Below, piece by piece: positions 52,684 to 61,024 of a stretch of 64,000 nt of DNA. Made by a program: the position numbers and the translations under genes. Every line of letters begins with the position of its first letter. The stretch's first letter is position 1. The stretch is from Streptomyces xanthophaeus (GTDB lineage: Bacteria > Actinomycetota > Actinomycetes > Streptomycetales > Streptomycetaceae), in NCBI RefSeq assembly GCF_000725805.1, contig NZ_KL647132.1, positions 531,930 through 595,929 of the forward strand, read 5' to 3'. The notes below the pieces were generated by a model that was not told the origin of the DNA, made no database searches, and saw only the letters and a list, made by a program, of their open reading frames with translations.

Positions 52684-54114
52684 ATGACGACCAAGGGATT
52701 GCTGGCTCGGTGGGGGGCCCGGAGGGCCGGCCGGGGGGAACGCGCCGCCGCGCCGGGAAGCCGGCTCGGCTGGCTGGACGCGCTGCGCGGGATAGCCGCG
52801 CTGGCCGTGGCGGCCCACCACTTCGAGATCATGAGGCTGATCCCCCACGGCGGCACCATCGCGGCCCATTTCGACCTGGGCTTCTACGGGGTCGTCGCGT
52901 TCTTCATCGTCAGCGGATACATCATCCCGGCTTCGCTGGAGCGCCGCGGTGACGTCCGTGCCTTCTGGATCGGCCGGGTCTTCCGGATCTATCCGGCGCT
53001 GATCGTGAGCATGCTCCTCGCCCAGTTCCTCCTGCCGGACGACTACCAGGTCCTCACCTTCAACGGTTACGGGCACGACAAGCTCTGGCTGGCGGGCAAC
53101 GGCCTGATGCTGTCGGACATGCTGGGCGTGGTGAATGCGCTCGGCATCTCGTGGACGCTCACGTACGAGATGCTCTTCTACTTCTTCGTCAGCAGTCTCT
53201 TCACGGTGGCCTGGCACCGGCGCACCACGCCGATCGCGGTCGGAGCGGCAGGAGTGGCGCTCGTCCTGGGCGTCGCGATCCCGTCCTACAGCCTGACCCA
53301 CACCCTTTCGGAGCTCAAGCACCTCGTGGCCGCCGCCGTGCTCATCGTGGTCATGGGCGTGCTCTGCATGGTCAGCGGCAATGCGGCGCTCGCCCGCATC
53401 GGCGGTCTGCTGCTGGGCGGGTTCGGCCTGCTGCTGATCTTCACCAACGGCCGGACGCCCGCGTACGAGACCTTCACCATCCTCGCGACGATGTTCGCGG
53501 GCACGGTGATCTACCGGGCGCAGCACAAGCAGATCGAGCGCGTCGAGGCCTGGGCGTGCGTCGGTTTCGTGGTGGCGGCGGGCGCCCTGGTGGGGTGGAT
53601 GTACAACCGGGACGAGATGGGGCGTGCGACCGCGACCTTCACCTGGGAGGCGTGGACGAACGCCTACCTGGGGGCGTGGGCGTCGTTCGGGCTCTTCCTC
53701 CTGCTGCGGAACCGGCGGCTGCCGCGCCTGCTGACCTGGCTGGGCGCCGTGAGCTTCTCGGTCTACCTGCTGCACTGGCCGGTGAAGAAGTTCCTGCTGT
53801 GGCAGCTCGGCTGGGACAGCAACTACTACTACAACGAGCTGGCCGCGATGCCGTTCGTCGAGCGGTGGTCGTGGGTGGCCGGGTACGTCGCCGTGCTGCT
53901 GGCGGTGTGCTGGGTGGTGTACCGGCTGGTGGAGATGCCGTTCCAGAACCTGGGCCGCAAGCTGACCAAGGCGATGAACCGCCGCTGGCCGCCGCAGTCC
54001 CTGGAGCGGCCGGCGCCGACCGCCGGGCTCCCCGGCGTCCCGGCGCAGGCCTCCGCGGCGCCGGAACCGGTTCTGGCGGGCACCGGCGCGGGCGGTCAGG
54101 GGAAATCGGTCTGA
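52684..54114 (+). CDS. Membrane acyltransferase (acyltransferase 3 family)
   Basis: This 476-residue integral membrane protein has ten or so transmembrane helices and the family opening RLGWLDALRGIAALAVAAHHFEIMRL (the catalytic-type His is in the AHH). The late FSVYLLHWPVKKFLL is also diagnostic. It O-acylates a sugar or lipid at the membrane; the acceptor is unknown. The C-terminal 50 residues are a disordered Pro/Ala tail. A strong terminator overlaps the stop codon region. Confidence 0.9.
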   Translation: MTTKGLLARWGARRAGRGERAAAPGSRLGWLDALRGIAALAVAAHHFEIMRLIPHGGTIAAHFDLGFYGVVAFFIVSGYIIPASLERRGDVRAFWIGRVFRIYPALIVSMLLAQFLLPDDYQVLTFNGYGHDKLWLAGNGLMLSDMLGVVNALGISWTLTYEMLFYFFVSSLFTVAWHRRTTPIAVGAAGVALVLGVAIPSYSLTHTLSELKHLVAAAVLIVVMGVLCMVSGNAALARIGGLLLGGFGLLLIFTNGRTPAYETFTILATMFAGTVIYRAQHKQIERVEAWACVGFVVAAGALVGWMYNRDEMGRATATFTWEAWTNAYLGAWASFGLFLLLRNRRLPRLLTWLGAVSFSVYLLHWPVKKFLLWQLGWDSNYYYNELAAMPFVERWSWVAGYVAVLLAVCWVVYRLVEMPFQNLGRKLTKAMNRRWPPQSLERPAPTAGLPGVPAQASAAPEPVLAGTGAGGQGKSV

Positions 54115-54156
54115 TCTGGCCGGCCCCGGCCGCCTGCGGCCGGGGCCGGCCAGATC
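54113..54156. terminator. Strong symmetrical terminator
   Basis: A perfect 21-bp stem (GATCTGGCCGGCCCCGGCCGC with its complement) is closed by CT at the tip. It sits at the acyltransferase stop codon, 13 bp from the end of the convergent ferredoxin gene, and can stop both transcripts. Confidence 0.9.
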
Positions 54157-54169
54157 CGAAAGGGACGAC

Positions 54170-54403
54170 CTAGTCCTCCGGCGGGAAGACCGTCTCCCCC
54201 GTGCCCAGCAGGGTGATCGTGATGGCTTCCACCGGGCAGCCCTCCGCCGCCGTCAGGACCGGCTCGTTCGCGTCCGTCTCCGCCGCGCGCGGGCGCGACT
54301 GGCGGGCCGTGTCGAGGGCGAAGCCGTCCGGGGCGTGGTTCACGCACATCCCCGAGCCGATGCAGACCCCCCGGTCCACCTCGACCTGCCAGCGGTCACC
54401 CAT
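54170..54403 (-). CDS. [3Fe-4S]-type ferredoxin
   Basis: This 77-residue ferredoxin has CIGSGMC (Cys-x5-Cys, with Gly at the middle Cys position) and GCPVEAI, the pattern of actinobacterial 3Fe-4S ferredoxins that usually serve cytochromes P450 or other oxidoreductases. No P450 gene is in the window. The ATG overlaps the stop of the aldehyde dehydrogenase gene, so the pair is co-translated and the ferredoxin probably serves KstR-linked oxidation. Confidence 0.92.
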   Translation of the reverse strand: MGDRWQVEVDRGVCIGSGMCVNHAPDGFALDTARQSRPRAAETDANEPVLTAAEGCPVEAITITLLGTGETVFPPED

Positions 54404-55866
54404 CAGGCACCGGCCTGGTAGCCCGCGGGCAGGTGGATCATCTTGTGCTCCAGGTACTCGCCCAGGCCCTCCGGCCCGAACTCCCGTCCCAGGCCGCTGT
54501 TCTTGTAGCCGCCGAACGGCCCCAGCATGTCGAGGCTGAAGGTGTTCACGTTGAAGGTGCCGGTGCGCACCTGCCGGGCGAAGTCGATGCCGTGCTCGAC
54601 GTCCCCGGTCCACACGCTGCCGCTCAGGCCGAATTCCGAGTCGTTGGCCACCCGCAGCGCCTCCGCCTCGTCCCCGTAGGGGATCAGGCAGACGACCGGG
54701 CCGAATATCTCCTCGCGGGCGATCCGCATGGAGTTGTCCACGTCGCCGAAGAGGGTGGGCTCGACGTACCAGCCCCGCTCCTGGCCCGCCGGGCGGCCGC
54801 CGCCCGCCAGGACCTTCGCGCCCTCCTCCTGGCCGATGCGGATGTAGTCCAGCGAGCGCTGCTGCTGCCGCTTCGCGACGAGCGGGCCGAGCTGCGTGGC
54901 CGGGTCCAGCGGGTCGCCGACCACCAGTGCCCCCGCCGCGGCGGCGAGGGCCTCGGCCACCTCCTCGTAGCGGCTGCGCGGGGCGAGGACCCGGGTCTGG
55001 GCCACGCACGCCTGGCCGTTGTTCATCCAGGCCGCGGGGACGATGCCGGCGATGGTGGCGTCCAGGTCGGCGTCGGGCAGGATGACGGCCGCCGACTTGC
55101 CGCCGAGTTCGAGGGTGACGCGGGTGAGGTTGCGCGCGGCGACCTCCATCACGCGCTTGCCCGCGGCGACCGACCCGGTGAAGGCGACCTTGTCGACGCC
55201 GGGGTGGCCGACCAGGTACTCGCTGACCTCGCGGTCGGCCGGCAGGATCGACAGCACGCCCTCCGGCAGCCCGGCCTCACGGGCGATGTCGGCGAGGATG
55301 TAGGAGTCGAGCGGGGACTCCGGGGAGGGCTTGAGGATCACCGTCGAGCCGGTGAGCAGGGCGGGCGCGAGCTTGGCGGCGGCCACGAACTGCGGGACGT
55401 TCCAGGGGATGACGGCCGCGACGACGCCGACGGGCTCCCGGCGCACGAGGATGGGCCCGAGCACGCCCTGGCGGTGCTCCTCGTAGGGGTAGGCGCGGGC
55501 GACGGTGATCGCCGCGTCGTAGACCATCATCGGGCCGAGGGCCTGCGCGAGGACGCTCCAGGAGTACGGGGAGCCGTTCTGGGAGCTGATGGAGCGGGCG
55601 ATCTCCTCGTGCCGGACGGCTATCGCGTCCTTGATCCGGGAGACGACGGCGATCCGCTCGTCCAGGGTCATCCGGGGCCACGGCCCGGTGTCGAAGGCCT
55701 TGCGCGCCACCTCGACGGCCCGGTCGACATCGGCCTTCGAGGCGTGCGGGACGGAGCCGATGACCTGCTCGGTGTGGGGGGAGACGATCCGGATGGTGTC
55801 GGTGCCCAGCGGATCCGTCCACTCCCCGCCGATGAACAGTTGTCCGTGTTCCACGAGCTCGGTCAT
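54403..55866 (-). CDS. Aldehyde dehydrogenase
   Basis: This 487-residue NAD(P)-dependent aldehyde dehydrogenase would oxidise an aldehyde to an acid. It has the catalytic Cys in NNGQACVAQTRV, the general base Glu in VTLELGGKSAAVILPDAD and the cofactor-loop VAFTGSVAAGKRVME. The ATG has AGGAGG 9 nt upstream. It leads a two-gene operon with a ferredoxin. KstR-like half-sites precede it, suggesting it feeds acids from side-chain oxidation into CoA activation, which is an inference. Confidence 0.93.
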   Translation of the reverse strand: MTELVEHGQLFIGGEWTDPLGTDTIRIVSPHTEQVIGSVPHASKADVDRAVEVARKAFDTGPWPRMTLDERIAVVSRIKDAIAVRHEEIARSISSQNGSPYSWSVLAQALGPMMVYDAAITVARAYPYEEHRQGVLGPILVRREPVGVVAAVIPWNVPQFVAAAKLAPALLTGSTVILKPSPESPLDSYILADIAREAGLPEGVLSILPADREVSEYLVGHPGVDKVAFTGSVAAGKRVMEVAARNLTRVTLELGGKSAAVILPDADLDATIAGIVPAAWMNNGQACVAQTRVLAPRSRYEEVAEALAAAAGALVVGDPLDPATQLGPLVAKRQQQRSLDYIRIGQEEGAKVLAGGGRPAGQERGWYVEPTLFGDVDNSMRIAREEIFGPVVCLIPYGDEAEALRVANDSEFGLSGSVWTGDVEHGIDFARQVRTGTFNVNTFSLDMLGPFGGYKNSGLGREFGPEGLGEYLEHKMIHLPAGYQAGA

Positions 55867-55896
55867 GGCTGAGGCCTCCTGCGGCTTGGCGTTGCC

Positions 55897-55915
55897 AGAA
55901 CTGATACCAGTTCTA
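55897..55915. promoter_or_regulatory. Palindrome / near-KstR box upstream of aldehyde dehydrogenase
   Basis: AGAACTG-ATAC-CAGTTCT (55897-55914) is a perfect inverted repeat. The minus strand of 55902-55915 reads TAGAACTGGTATCA, one base short of TNNAACNNGTTNNA. It starts 31 bp upstream of the aldehyde dehydrogenase ATG. Confidence 0.55.
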
Positions 55916-56004
55916 GTTCGAGGAGTCCACGGCCAGGACAGAACGGTGGAGAAGATCCAACGACTAGTCAGAAAGCCCTGAAGATGGTCGACTTGGGCTA
56001 CTAC

Positions 56005-56018
56005 TGAAACAAGTTCTC
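56005..56018. promoter_or_regulatory. Near-KstR box upstream of MBL-fold gene
   Basis: TGAAACAAGTTCTC matches TNNAACNNGTTNNA except for the last base. It lies 21 bp before the MBL-fold hydrolase start, and its complement closely resembles the box in front of kstR. Confidence 0.55.
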
Positions 56019-56039
56019 GTCAGCGGACAGGGGAGCCCC

Positions 56040-57110
56040 ATGCCAGAGGACACGTCACATGTGACGCCACAGGTCACCGACCACGGCGGAGGCGTGTGGG
56101 GCATCAAGGTCCCCATCCCCGACAACCCCCTCGGACACACCCTCGTCCACGTCCTCGACACCGACCGCGGCCCGGTCCTCATCGACACCGGCTGGGACGA
56201 CCCCGCCTCATGGGACACCCTCACCGCGGGCCTGACCGCCCTCGGCACCGCGGTCACCGAGATCCACGGCGTGGTCATCACCCACCACCACCCCGACCAC
56301 CACGGCCTGTCCGGCCAGGTCCGCCAGGCCTCCGGCGCCTGGATCGCCATGCACGCGGCCGACACCGAGGTCGTCGTCCGCACGCGCTCCGCCGAGCCCG
56401 GGGTCTGGTTCGACTACATGAGCGAGAAGCTCGCCGCCGCCGGAGCCCCCGAGGAACACATCGCCCCGCTGCGCGCCGCCCGCGCGAGCGGCCGCCTCAC
56501 GACCCTGCCCGGCCTGCGCGCCGCCGTACCCGACCGGGAGATCGTCCCCGCCGAACTGCTCCCCCTCGCCGGCCGCCGCCTGCGCGCCGTCTGGACCCCC
56601 GGCCACACCCCCGGCCACGTCTGCCTGCACCTGGAGGAGGCCCACCCGGCGGACCTCCCCGGCAACGGCCGCCTCTTCTCCGGGGACCACCTGCTGCCCG
56701 GGATCTCCCCGCACATCGGCCTGTACGAGGCCCCGGACGAGCACGGCGTCACCCGCTCCACCGACCCCCTCGGCGACTACCTCGACTCCCTCGAACGCAT
56801 CGGCCGCCTGAACCCGGCCGAGGTGCTCCCCGCCCACCAGCACGCCTTCACCGACGCCCCGGCCCGCGTCCGGGAACTGCTGGAGCACCACGAGGAACGG
56901 CTGACGGGCCTGTGGGAGCTGCTCGCCGAGCCGCTGACCCCGTGGGCACTGGCGGAGCGGATGGAGTGGAACCGCCCCTGGGAGCAGATCCCGTACGGCT
57001 CCCGGAACATCGCCGTCTCGGAAGCGGAGGCCCACCTGCGGCGCCTGGTGAAACAGGGCCGGGCGGAGGCCGTCCCGGGCAGCGAGCCGGTCGCGTACCG
57101 GGCCCTGTGA
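56040..57110 (+). CDS. MBL-fold metallo-hydrolase
   Basis: This 356-residue protein of the metallo-beta-lactamase fold has two-metal motifs: ITHHHPDHHGLSG (HxHxDH), WTPGHTPGHVCLH and FSGDHLLPGI. The C-terminal third (ERIGRLNPAEVLPAHQHAF..., then a winged-helix-like region) is the LACTB2-type extension. Likely a thioesterase-like or lactone hydrolase; the substrate is unproven. The ATG has GGGGAG 5-6 nt upstream. It diverges from the aldehyde dehydrogenase operon and shares the KstR-like region. Confidence 0.88.
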   Translation: MPEDTSHVTPQVTDHGGGVWGIKVPIPDNPLGHTLVHVLDTDRGPVLIDTGWDDPASWDTLTAGLTALGTAVTEIHGVVITHHHPDHHGLSGQVRQASGAWIAMHAADTEVVVRTRSAEPGVWFDYMSEKLAAAGAPEEHIAPLRAARASGRLTTLPGLRAAVPDREIVPAELLPLAGRRLRAVWTPGHTPGHVCLHLEEAHPADLPGNGRLFSGDHLLPGISPHIGLYEAPDEHGVTRSTDPLGDYLDSLERIGRLNPAEVLPAHQHAFTDAPARVRELLEHHEERLTGLWELLAEPLTPWALAERMEWNRPWEQIPYGSRNIAVSEAEAHLRRLVKQGRAEAVPGSEPVAYRAL

Positions 57111-57239
57111 CCGGCCGCCGTGGCCCCGCCGCTGTCCCGCCGCTGTCCCGCCGCAGCTCCGGGGCCGCCCGGCCGGGGCCCTCGCGGTAAGGGGCGACGG
57201 CGGCCGGCACCACCTCGCTCCGGGGCTACGGGCCGGTAG

Positions 57240-57350
57240 AGTGAGCCCGTCGTCCACACTTCCGTTCGGGGGGAAGCCGGTGCAATTCCGGCGCTGACCC
57301 GCAACCGTGACCCACTCCGGCACCGCCCGGACGGGGAGCCGGAATGCCCC
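57240..57350 (+). promoter_or_regulatory. Cobalamin riboswitch
   Basis: The leader contains GGGGAAGCCGGTGCAATTCC, GGCGCTGACCCGCAACCGTGA (the B12-box region) and the closing GGGAGCCGGAATGCC. These match the conserved core of cobalamin riboswitches. It precedes the toroid / SCO2322 / ECF operon and should switch it off when cobalamin is abundant. The 5' boundary is approximate. Confidence 0.92.
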
Positions 57351-57424
57351 GCAGCGAAGTGCGCGGCTCGCGTCGCCGGGTCCCCCGGCGGCCGGCACCG
57401 TCGAGGTATACGGAGCCGGAGCCC

Positions 57425-57470
57425 GGTGCCTGTGCGTGCCTGCCTCCCGCTCCCCAGCACGAGAGGCACC
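57425..57470 (+). promoter_or_regulatory. Candidate riboswitch expression platform (RBS-masking hairpin)
   Basis: GGTGCCT (57425-57431) is complementary to AGGCACC (57464-57470), which overlaps GAGAGG (57461-57466), the only purine-rich stretch before the ATG at 57478. Pairing would hide the ribosome site, the common off-state of B12 riboswitches. Confidence 0.55.
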
Positions 57471-57477
57471 CGCCCCC

Positions 57478-58740
57478 ATGAACGTCCGTCGCAGCGCCGC
57501 CGCGCTCGCCGCCTCCGCCGTGCTCTGCGTGGGTGCCGCCCCCGCAGCCCTCGCCGACACCGCGCCGCCCGTCTCCCCGTCCGCGCCTCCGGTGATCCCC
57601 TCCGGCCTGTTCGGCAAGAACGACCCGACCTACGACGGCGTGTGGCGCCAGTCCGTCGCCCTGCTCGCCCAGCACACCGTGGGCCTCAAGCCCGCCCAGG
57701 AGGCCGTCGACTGGCTGACCGGCCAGCAGTGCGAGAACGGCGGCTTCGCCTCCTTCCGCGCGGACGCCGCCGCGGCCTGCGACGCGACGACCATGTACGA
57801 CACGAACGCCACCGCCGTCGCGGTCCAGGCGATGAAGGCGCTCGGCAGCCAGGACGCGGCCGTCAAGAAGGCCGTGGACTGGCTGAAGACCGTCCAGAAC
57901 GAGGACGGCGGCTGGGCCTACGTGCCCGGCAGCCCCAGCGAGGCCAACTCCACCGCCCTGGTGATCAGCGCCCTGTCCGTGGCGGGCGAGAAGCCCGCCG
58001 AGATCAAGTCGAAGGCGGGCAAGTCCGCCTACGAGGGCCTGCTCCCCTTCCAGCTGGGCTGCACCGCCGAGCCGGCCGCCGACCGCGGCGCCTTCGCCTA
58101 CCAGCCGGTGGACGGCAAGCTGCTCGCCAACGCCGACGCGACGGCCGCCGCCGCCCTGGCCGGACTCGGCAAGGGCTCGGTCGTCGTCCCCTCCGGCGCG
58201 GACACCCCCGCGACGGCCCTGGCCTGCCCGGCGGGCGCCACCGCGCCCGCCGCCGACCCGGCCGCCGCGGCCCAGGGCGCGGCCGGCTACCTGGCCGAGG
58301 CCCTCAAGAAGGACGGCCACCTCACGGCCGTCACCCCGGGTGCGGACCAGCCGACCGCGGACACCGGCAACACCGCCGACGCCGTGATCGCCCTGGCCGC
58401 GGCCGGGCACAAGCAGTCCGCCGCGGGCGCCCTGGAGTGGCTCAAGGCGAACTCCGCCGAGTGGTCCAAGGGCAGCCCGGCGGGCCTCGGCACCCTGATC
58501 CTGGCCGCGCACGCGACCGGTACGGACCCGAAGGCCTTCGGCGGCACCGACCTCGTCTCGGCGCTGAACGCGACCGGCCCGGCCCCGCAGGGCCCGGACA
58601 CCAGCGCCACGAAGGTCGAGAGCGAGAAGAAGGAGCCCTCCGGCGGCCAGAACATCTGGTGGATCATCGGCGCGGGCGCCGCTGCGGGCGTGGGCATCGG
58701 CATCCTGCTGAGCGGCCGCCGCAAGAAGAACGCGCTCTGA
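57478..58740 (+). CDS. Secreted, membrane-tethered alpha/alpha-toroid protein (prenyltransferase/squalene-oxidase repeats)
   Basis: This 420-residue protein has a signal peptide (ending ALADTAPP) and toroid repeats: AVDWLTGQQCENGGFASFR, AVDWLKTVQNEDGGWAYVPGS, GAFAYQPVDG and ALEWLKANSAEW. A linker, one transmembrane helix (WWIIGAGAAAGVGIGILL) and RRKK follow, placing the domain outside the membrane. The toroid fold is the one found in the N-terminal domain of intrinsic factor and transcobalamin. As first gene behind a cobalamin riboswitch and before an ECF transporter, it probably captures B12 or a corrinoid; direct binding residues are not assigned. The next gene's ATG overlaps its stop. Confidence 0.85.
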   Translation: MNVRRSAAALAASAVLCVGAAPAALADTAPPVSPSAPPVIPSGLFGKNDPTYDGVWRQSVALLAQHTVGLKPAQEAVDWLTGQQCENGGFASFRADAAAACDATTMYDTNATAVAVQAMKALGSQDAAVKKAVDWLKTVQNEDGGWAYVPGSPSEANSTALVISALSVAGEKPAEIKSKAGKSAYEGLLPFQLGCTAEPAADRGAFAYQPVDGKLLANADATAAAALAGLGKGSVVVPSGADTPATALACPAGATAPAADPAAAAQGAAGYLAEALKKDGHLTAVTPGADQPTADTGNTADAVIALAAAGHKQSAAGALEWLKANSAEWSKGSPAGLGTLILAAHATGTDPKAFGGTDLVSALNATGPAPQGPDTSATKVESEKKEPSGGQNIWWIIGAGAAAGVGIGILLSGRRKKNAL

Positions 58741-59450
58741 TGCGCGGCCGCCTGCGCCTGCGCCTGCGCCTGCCCGCCGTGGTCCTCGCCCTCGGGATCG
58801 CCGTGGCCGTGCTGGCCGCTGCTCCGGCGCTGGCGGCCGGCTACCGCTACTGGTCGTTCTGGGACGCGGCGGACGGCCAGTGGTCGTACGCCACCCAGGG
58901 CCCCTCGTCGGCCCGCCCGGCGGACGGTTCCGTGCAGGGCTTCCGCTTCGCGGTGAGCCAGGACGCGGCGGCGAAGGCGGCCCAGCCGCGCGCCGCGGCC
59001 GACTTCGAAGCCGTCTGCGGGGCGACCGCCCCGGCGGAGGGCCGCAAGCGGGTGGCACTGGTCATCGACTTCGGCGTCCCGGCGGACGCCGCGTCGGGCG
59101 AGGCCCCGCCCCAGGACGCCCCGCGCACCGCCTGCGCCCAGGTCCCGCCGGCCGCCACGACGGCCGAGGCGCTGGCCTCGGTCGCGAAGCCGCTGCGCTA
59201 CGACAGCGCGGCGATGCTGTGCGCGATCTCGGGGTACCCGAGGCAGGGCTGCGGCGAACAGGTCGCCGCACAGCCGACGGCCCCCGGGGCGACGACCCCG
59301 AAACCCGATCCCGAAGCCGGGGCCGGGGCCGAGGCCGAGGCCGACGACGCCGAGGGCGGCGGCCCCTCTACGGGCCTGCTGGCGGGCATCGCGGCCGTCG
59401 CCGCCCTGGCCGCGGCCGGCGTGTGGCAGTCCCGCCGCCGCCGCCGATGA
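58740..59450 (+). CDS. SCO2322-family exported protein
   Basis: This 236-residue protein has a signal peptide (ending ALAAG), an extracellular domain with YRYWSFWDAADGQWSYATQGPSSARPADGSVQGFRFAV and paired Cys, an acidic linker, a C-terminal transmembrane helix and RRRRR. The aromatic strand pattern followed by DGSVQGFRF recalls DUF4430, the small beta domain that caps B12 in transcobalamin-type proteins. This likeness is my inference. ATG overlaps the toroid stop (TGATG-type), and its stop overlaps the next start, so dosage should match. Confidence 0.82.
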   Translation: MRGRLRLRLRLPAVVLALGIAVAVLAAAPALAAGYRYWSFWDAADGQWSYATQGPSSARPADGSVQGFRFAVSQDAAAKAAQPRAAADFEAVCGATAPAEGRKRVALVIDFGVPADAASGEAPPQDAPRTACAQVPPAATTAEALASVAKPLRYDSAAMLCAISGYPRQGCGEQVAAQPTAPGATTPKPDPEAGAGAEAEADDAEGGGPSTGLLAGIAAVAALAAAGVWQSRRRRR

Positions 59451-61024
59451 CCGAGCACCCGGCCCACACCCCCGGCGAACCCTCCGCCGGGGTCGGTACG
59501 CCCGCCCCTGCCCGTCAGGCGGCAGCAACGCCGGCCGACGGCGAGAGCGGGCCCACCGCCCCGGCCGAAGCCACGCATACCCGATTCGACGCAGCCCCCG
59601 CCGGGGTCGGCACGCCCCACCCCGCCCGGCAGGCGGCAGCATCAGCGACGAGGCCGGCGGCCGACGGCTCGGGCGGGTACACCGCCGCGCCTGACGCCGC
59701 GCACGCCCGGTTCGACGTCTCCCCCGACGCCGGCGGTACGCCCCACCCCGCCCGGCAGGCGGCCGCCGACGGCGCGGGGGGCGTCGCGCCGCAGCGGGGT
59801 CGTGGGCGGTTCGATGCCGCGGCCCCGCCCCGCCGCAGCCGCCCCGTACGGACCGGCCCCGCGCACACGGCCCCGTACGACCGGCCCGCCGCACCGGAGG
59901 CGGCCCGGCCCGGGAGCCCGTACAGCCGCCTCGCCCCGCCGGAGGCGACCCGCGGGAACGCCCTGCACGCCGGTGCGTGGTGGCTGTGGGCGCTCGGGCT
60001 GGCGACCGCCGCCTCCCGGACCACCAACCCCCTCCTCCTCGGCCTGATCGTCGGCGTGGCCGGGTACGTCGTCGCGGCCCGCCGCACGGACGCCCCCTGG
60101 GCCCGGTCCTACGGCGCCTTCGTCAAGCTCGGCCTCTTCGTCATCGGCCTGCGCCTGGTCTTCTCCATGCTGCTCGGCTCCCCCATCCCCGGCTCGCACC
60201 TCCTGTTCACCCTTCCCGAGGTCCCGCTGCCCGCCTGGGCGCAGGGCATCCGGTTCGGCGGCCGGGTCACCGCCGAGCAGCTGGTCTTCGCCTTCTACGA
60301 CGGCGCCAAGCTGGCCACCCTGCTCATCTGCGTCGGCGCCGCGAACGCCCTCGCCAATCCGGCCCGGCTGCTGAAGTCGCTGCCCGCCGCCCTGTACGAG
60401 GCCGGGGTCGCGGTCGTCGTGGCCATGACCTTCGCGCCGAACATGGTCGCCGACGTGGTGCGGCTGCGGACCGCCCGGCGGCTGCGCGGCCGCCCGACCG
60501 GCGGGGTGAAGGCCGTCCTGCAGATCGGCCTGCCCGTCCTGGAGGGCGCCCTCGAACGGTCCGTGGCCGTCGCCGCGTCGATGGACGCCCGCGGGTACGG
60601 CCGTACCGCGCAGGTCCCGCCCGCCGTCCGGCACACCACCAACGTCCTCACCCTCGGCGGCCTGCTCGGCATGTGCGCGGGCACCTACGGGCTGCTCGCA
60701 GCGCAGGGCGCCGCGTACGGGCTGCCCGTGCTCGGCATCGGCCTGGTCCTGGCCCTCGCGGGGCTGCGGCTGGGCGGCCGGCGCTCCCTGCGGACCCGGT
60801 ACCGGCCGGACCGGTGGGGGGCGCGGGCCTGGCTCGTCTCGGGTTCGGGGGCGGCGGTAGCGGCCCTGACCGTGTACTTCGCGGGCGCCGACCCGGAGGC
60901 CCTGCGGCCCGGCGTGGTGCCGCTGGTCGCCCCCGGGCTGCCGCTGTGGCCCGCGGCGGCGGTCCTGATCGGCCTGCTCCCCGCCTTCGTGGCACCCGTA
61001 CCGCCCAAGGAGGCTTCGCAGTGA
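59447..61024 (+). CDS. ECF transporter T component (CbiQ/EcfT family) with repeat extension
   Basis: This 525-residue protein has as its C-terminal half the T subunit, which couples ATP hydrolysis to the S component. It has five or so transmembrane helices and the coupling motif SMDARGYGRTAQ. EcfT is normally about 250-270 residues. The N-terminal 180 residues here are a hydrophilic extension with three copies of a 34-42 residue unit (GTPxPARQAA...RFDxxP, residues 14-127). ATG overlaps the SCO2322-type stop (ATGA) and the stop overlaps the ATPase start. Confidence 0.9.
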   Translation: MTEHPAHTPGEPSAGVGTPAPARQAAATPADGESGPTAPAEATHTRFDAAPAGVGTPHPARQAAASATRPAADGSGGYTAAPDAAHARFDVSPDAGGTPHPARQAAADGAGGVAPQRGRGRFDAAAPPRRSRPVRTGPAHTAPYDRPAAPEAARPGSPYSRLAPPEATRGNALHAGAWWLWALGLATAASRTTNPLLLGLIVGVAGYVVAARRTDAPWARSYGAFVKLGLFVIGLRLVFSMLLGSPIPGSHLLFTLPEVPLPAWAQGIRFGGRVTAEQLVFAFYDGAKLATLLICVGAANALANPARLLKSLPAALYEAGVAVVVAMTFAPNMVADVVRLRTARRLRGRPTGGVKAVLQIGLPVLEGALERSVAVAASMDARGYGRTAQVPPAVRHTTNVLTLGGLLGMCAGTYGLLAAQGAAYGLPVLGIGLVLALAGLRLGGRRSLRTRYRPDRWGARAWLVSGSGAAVAALTVYFAGADPEALRPGVVPLVAPGLPLWPAAAVLIGLLPAFVAPVPPKEASQ

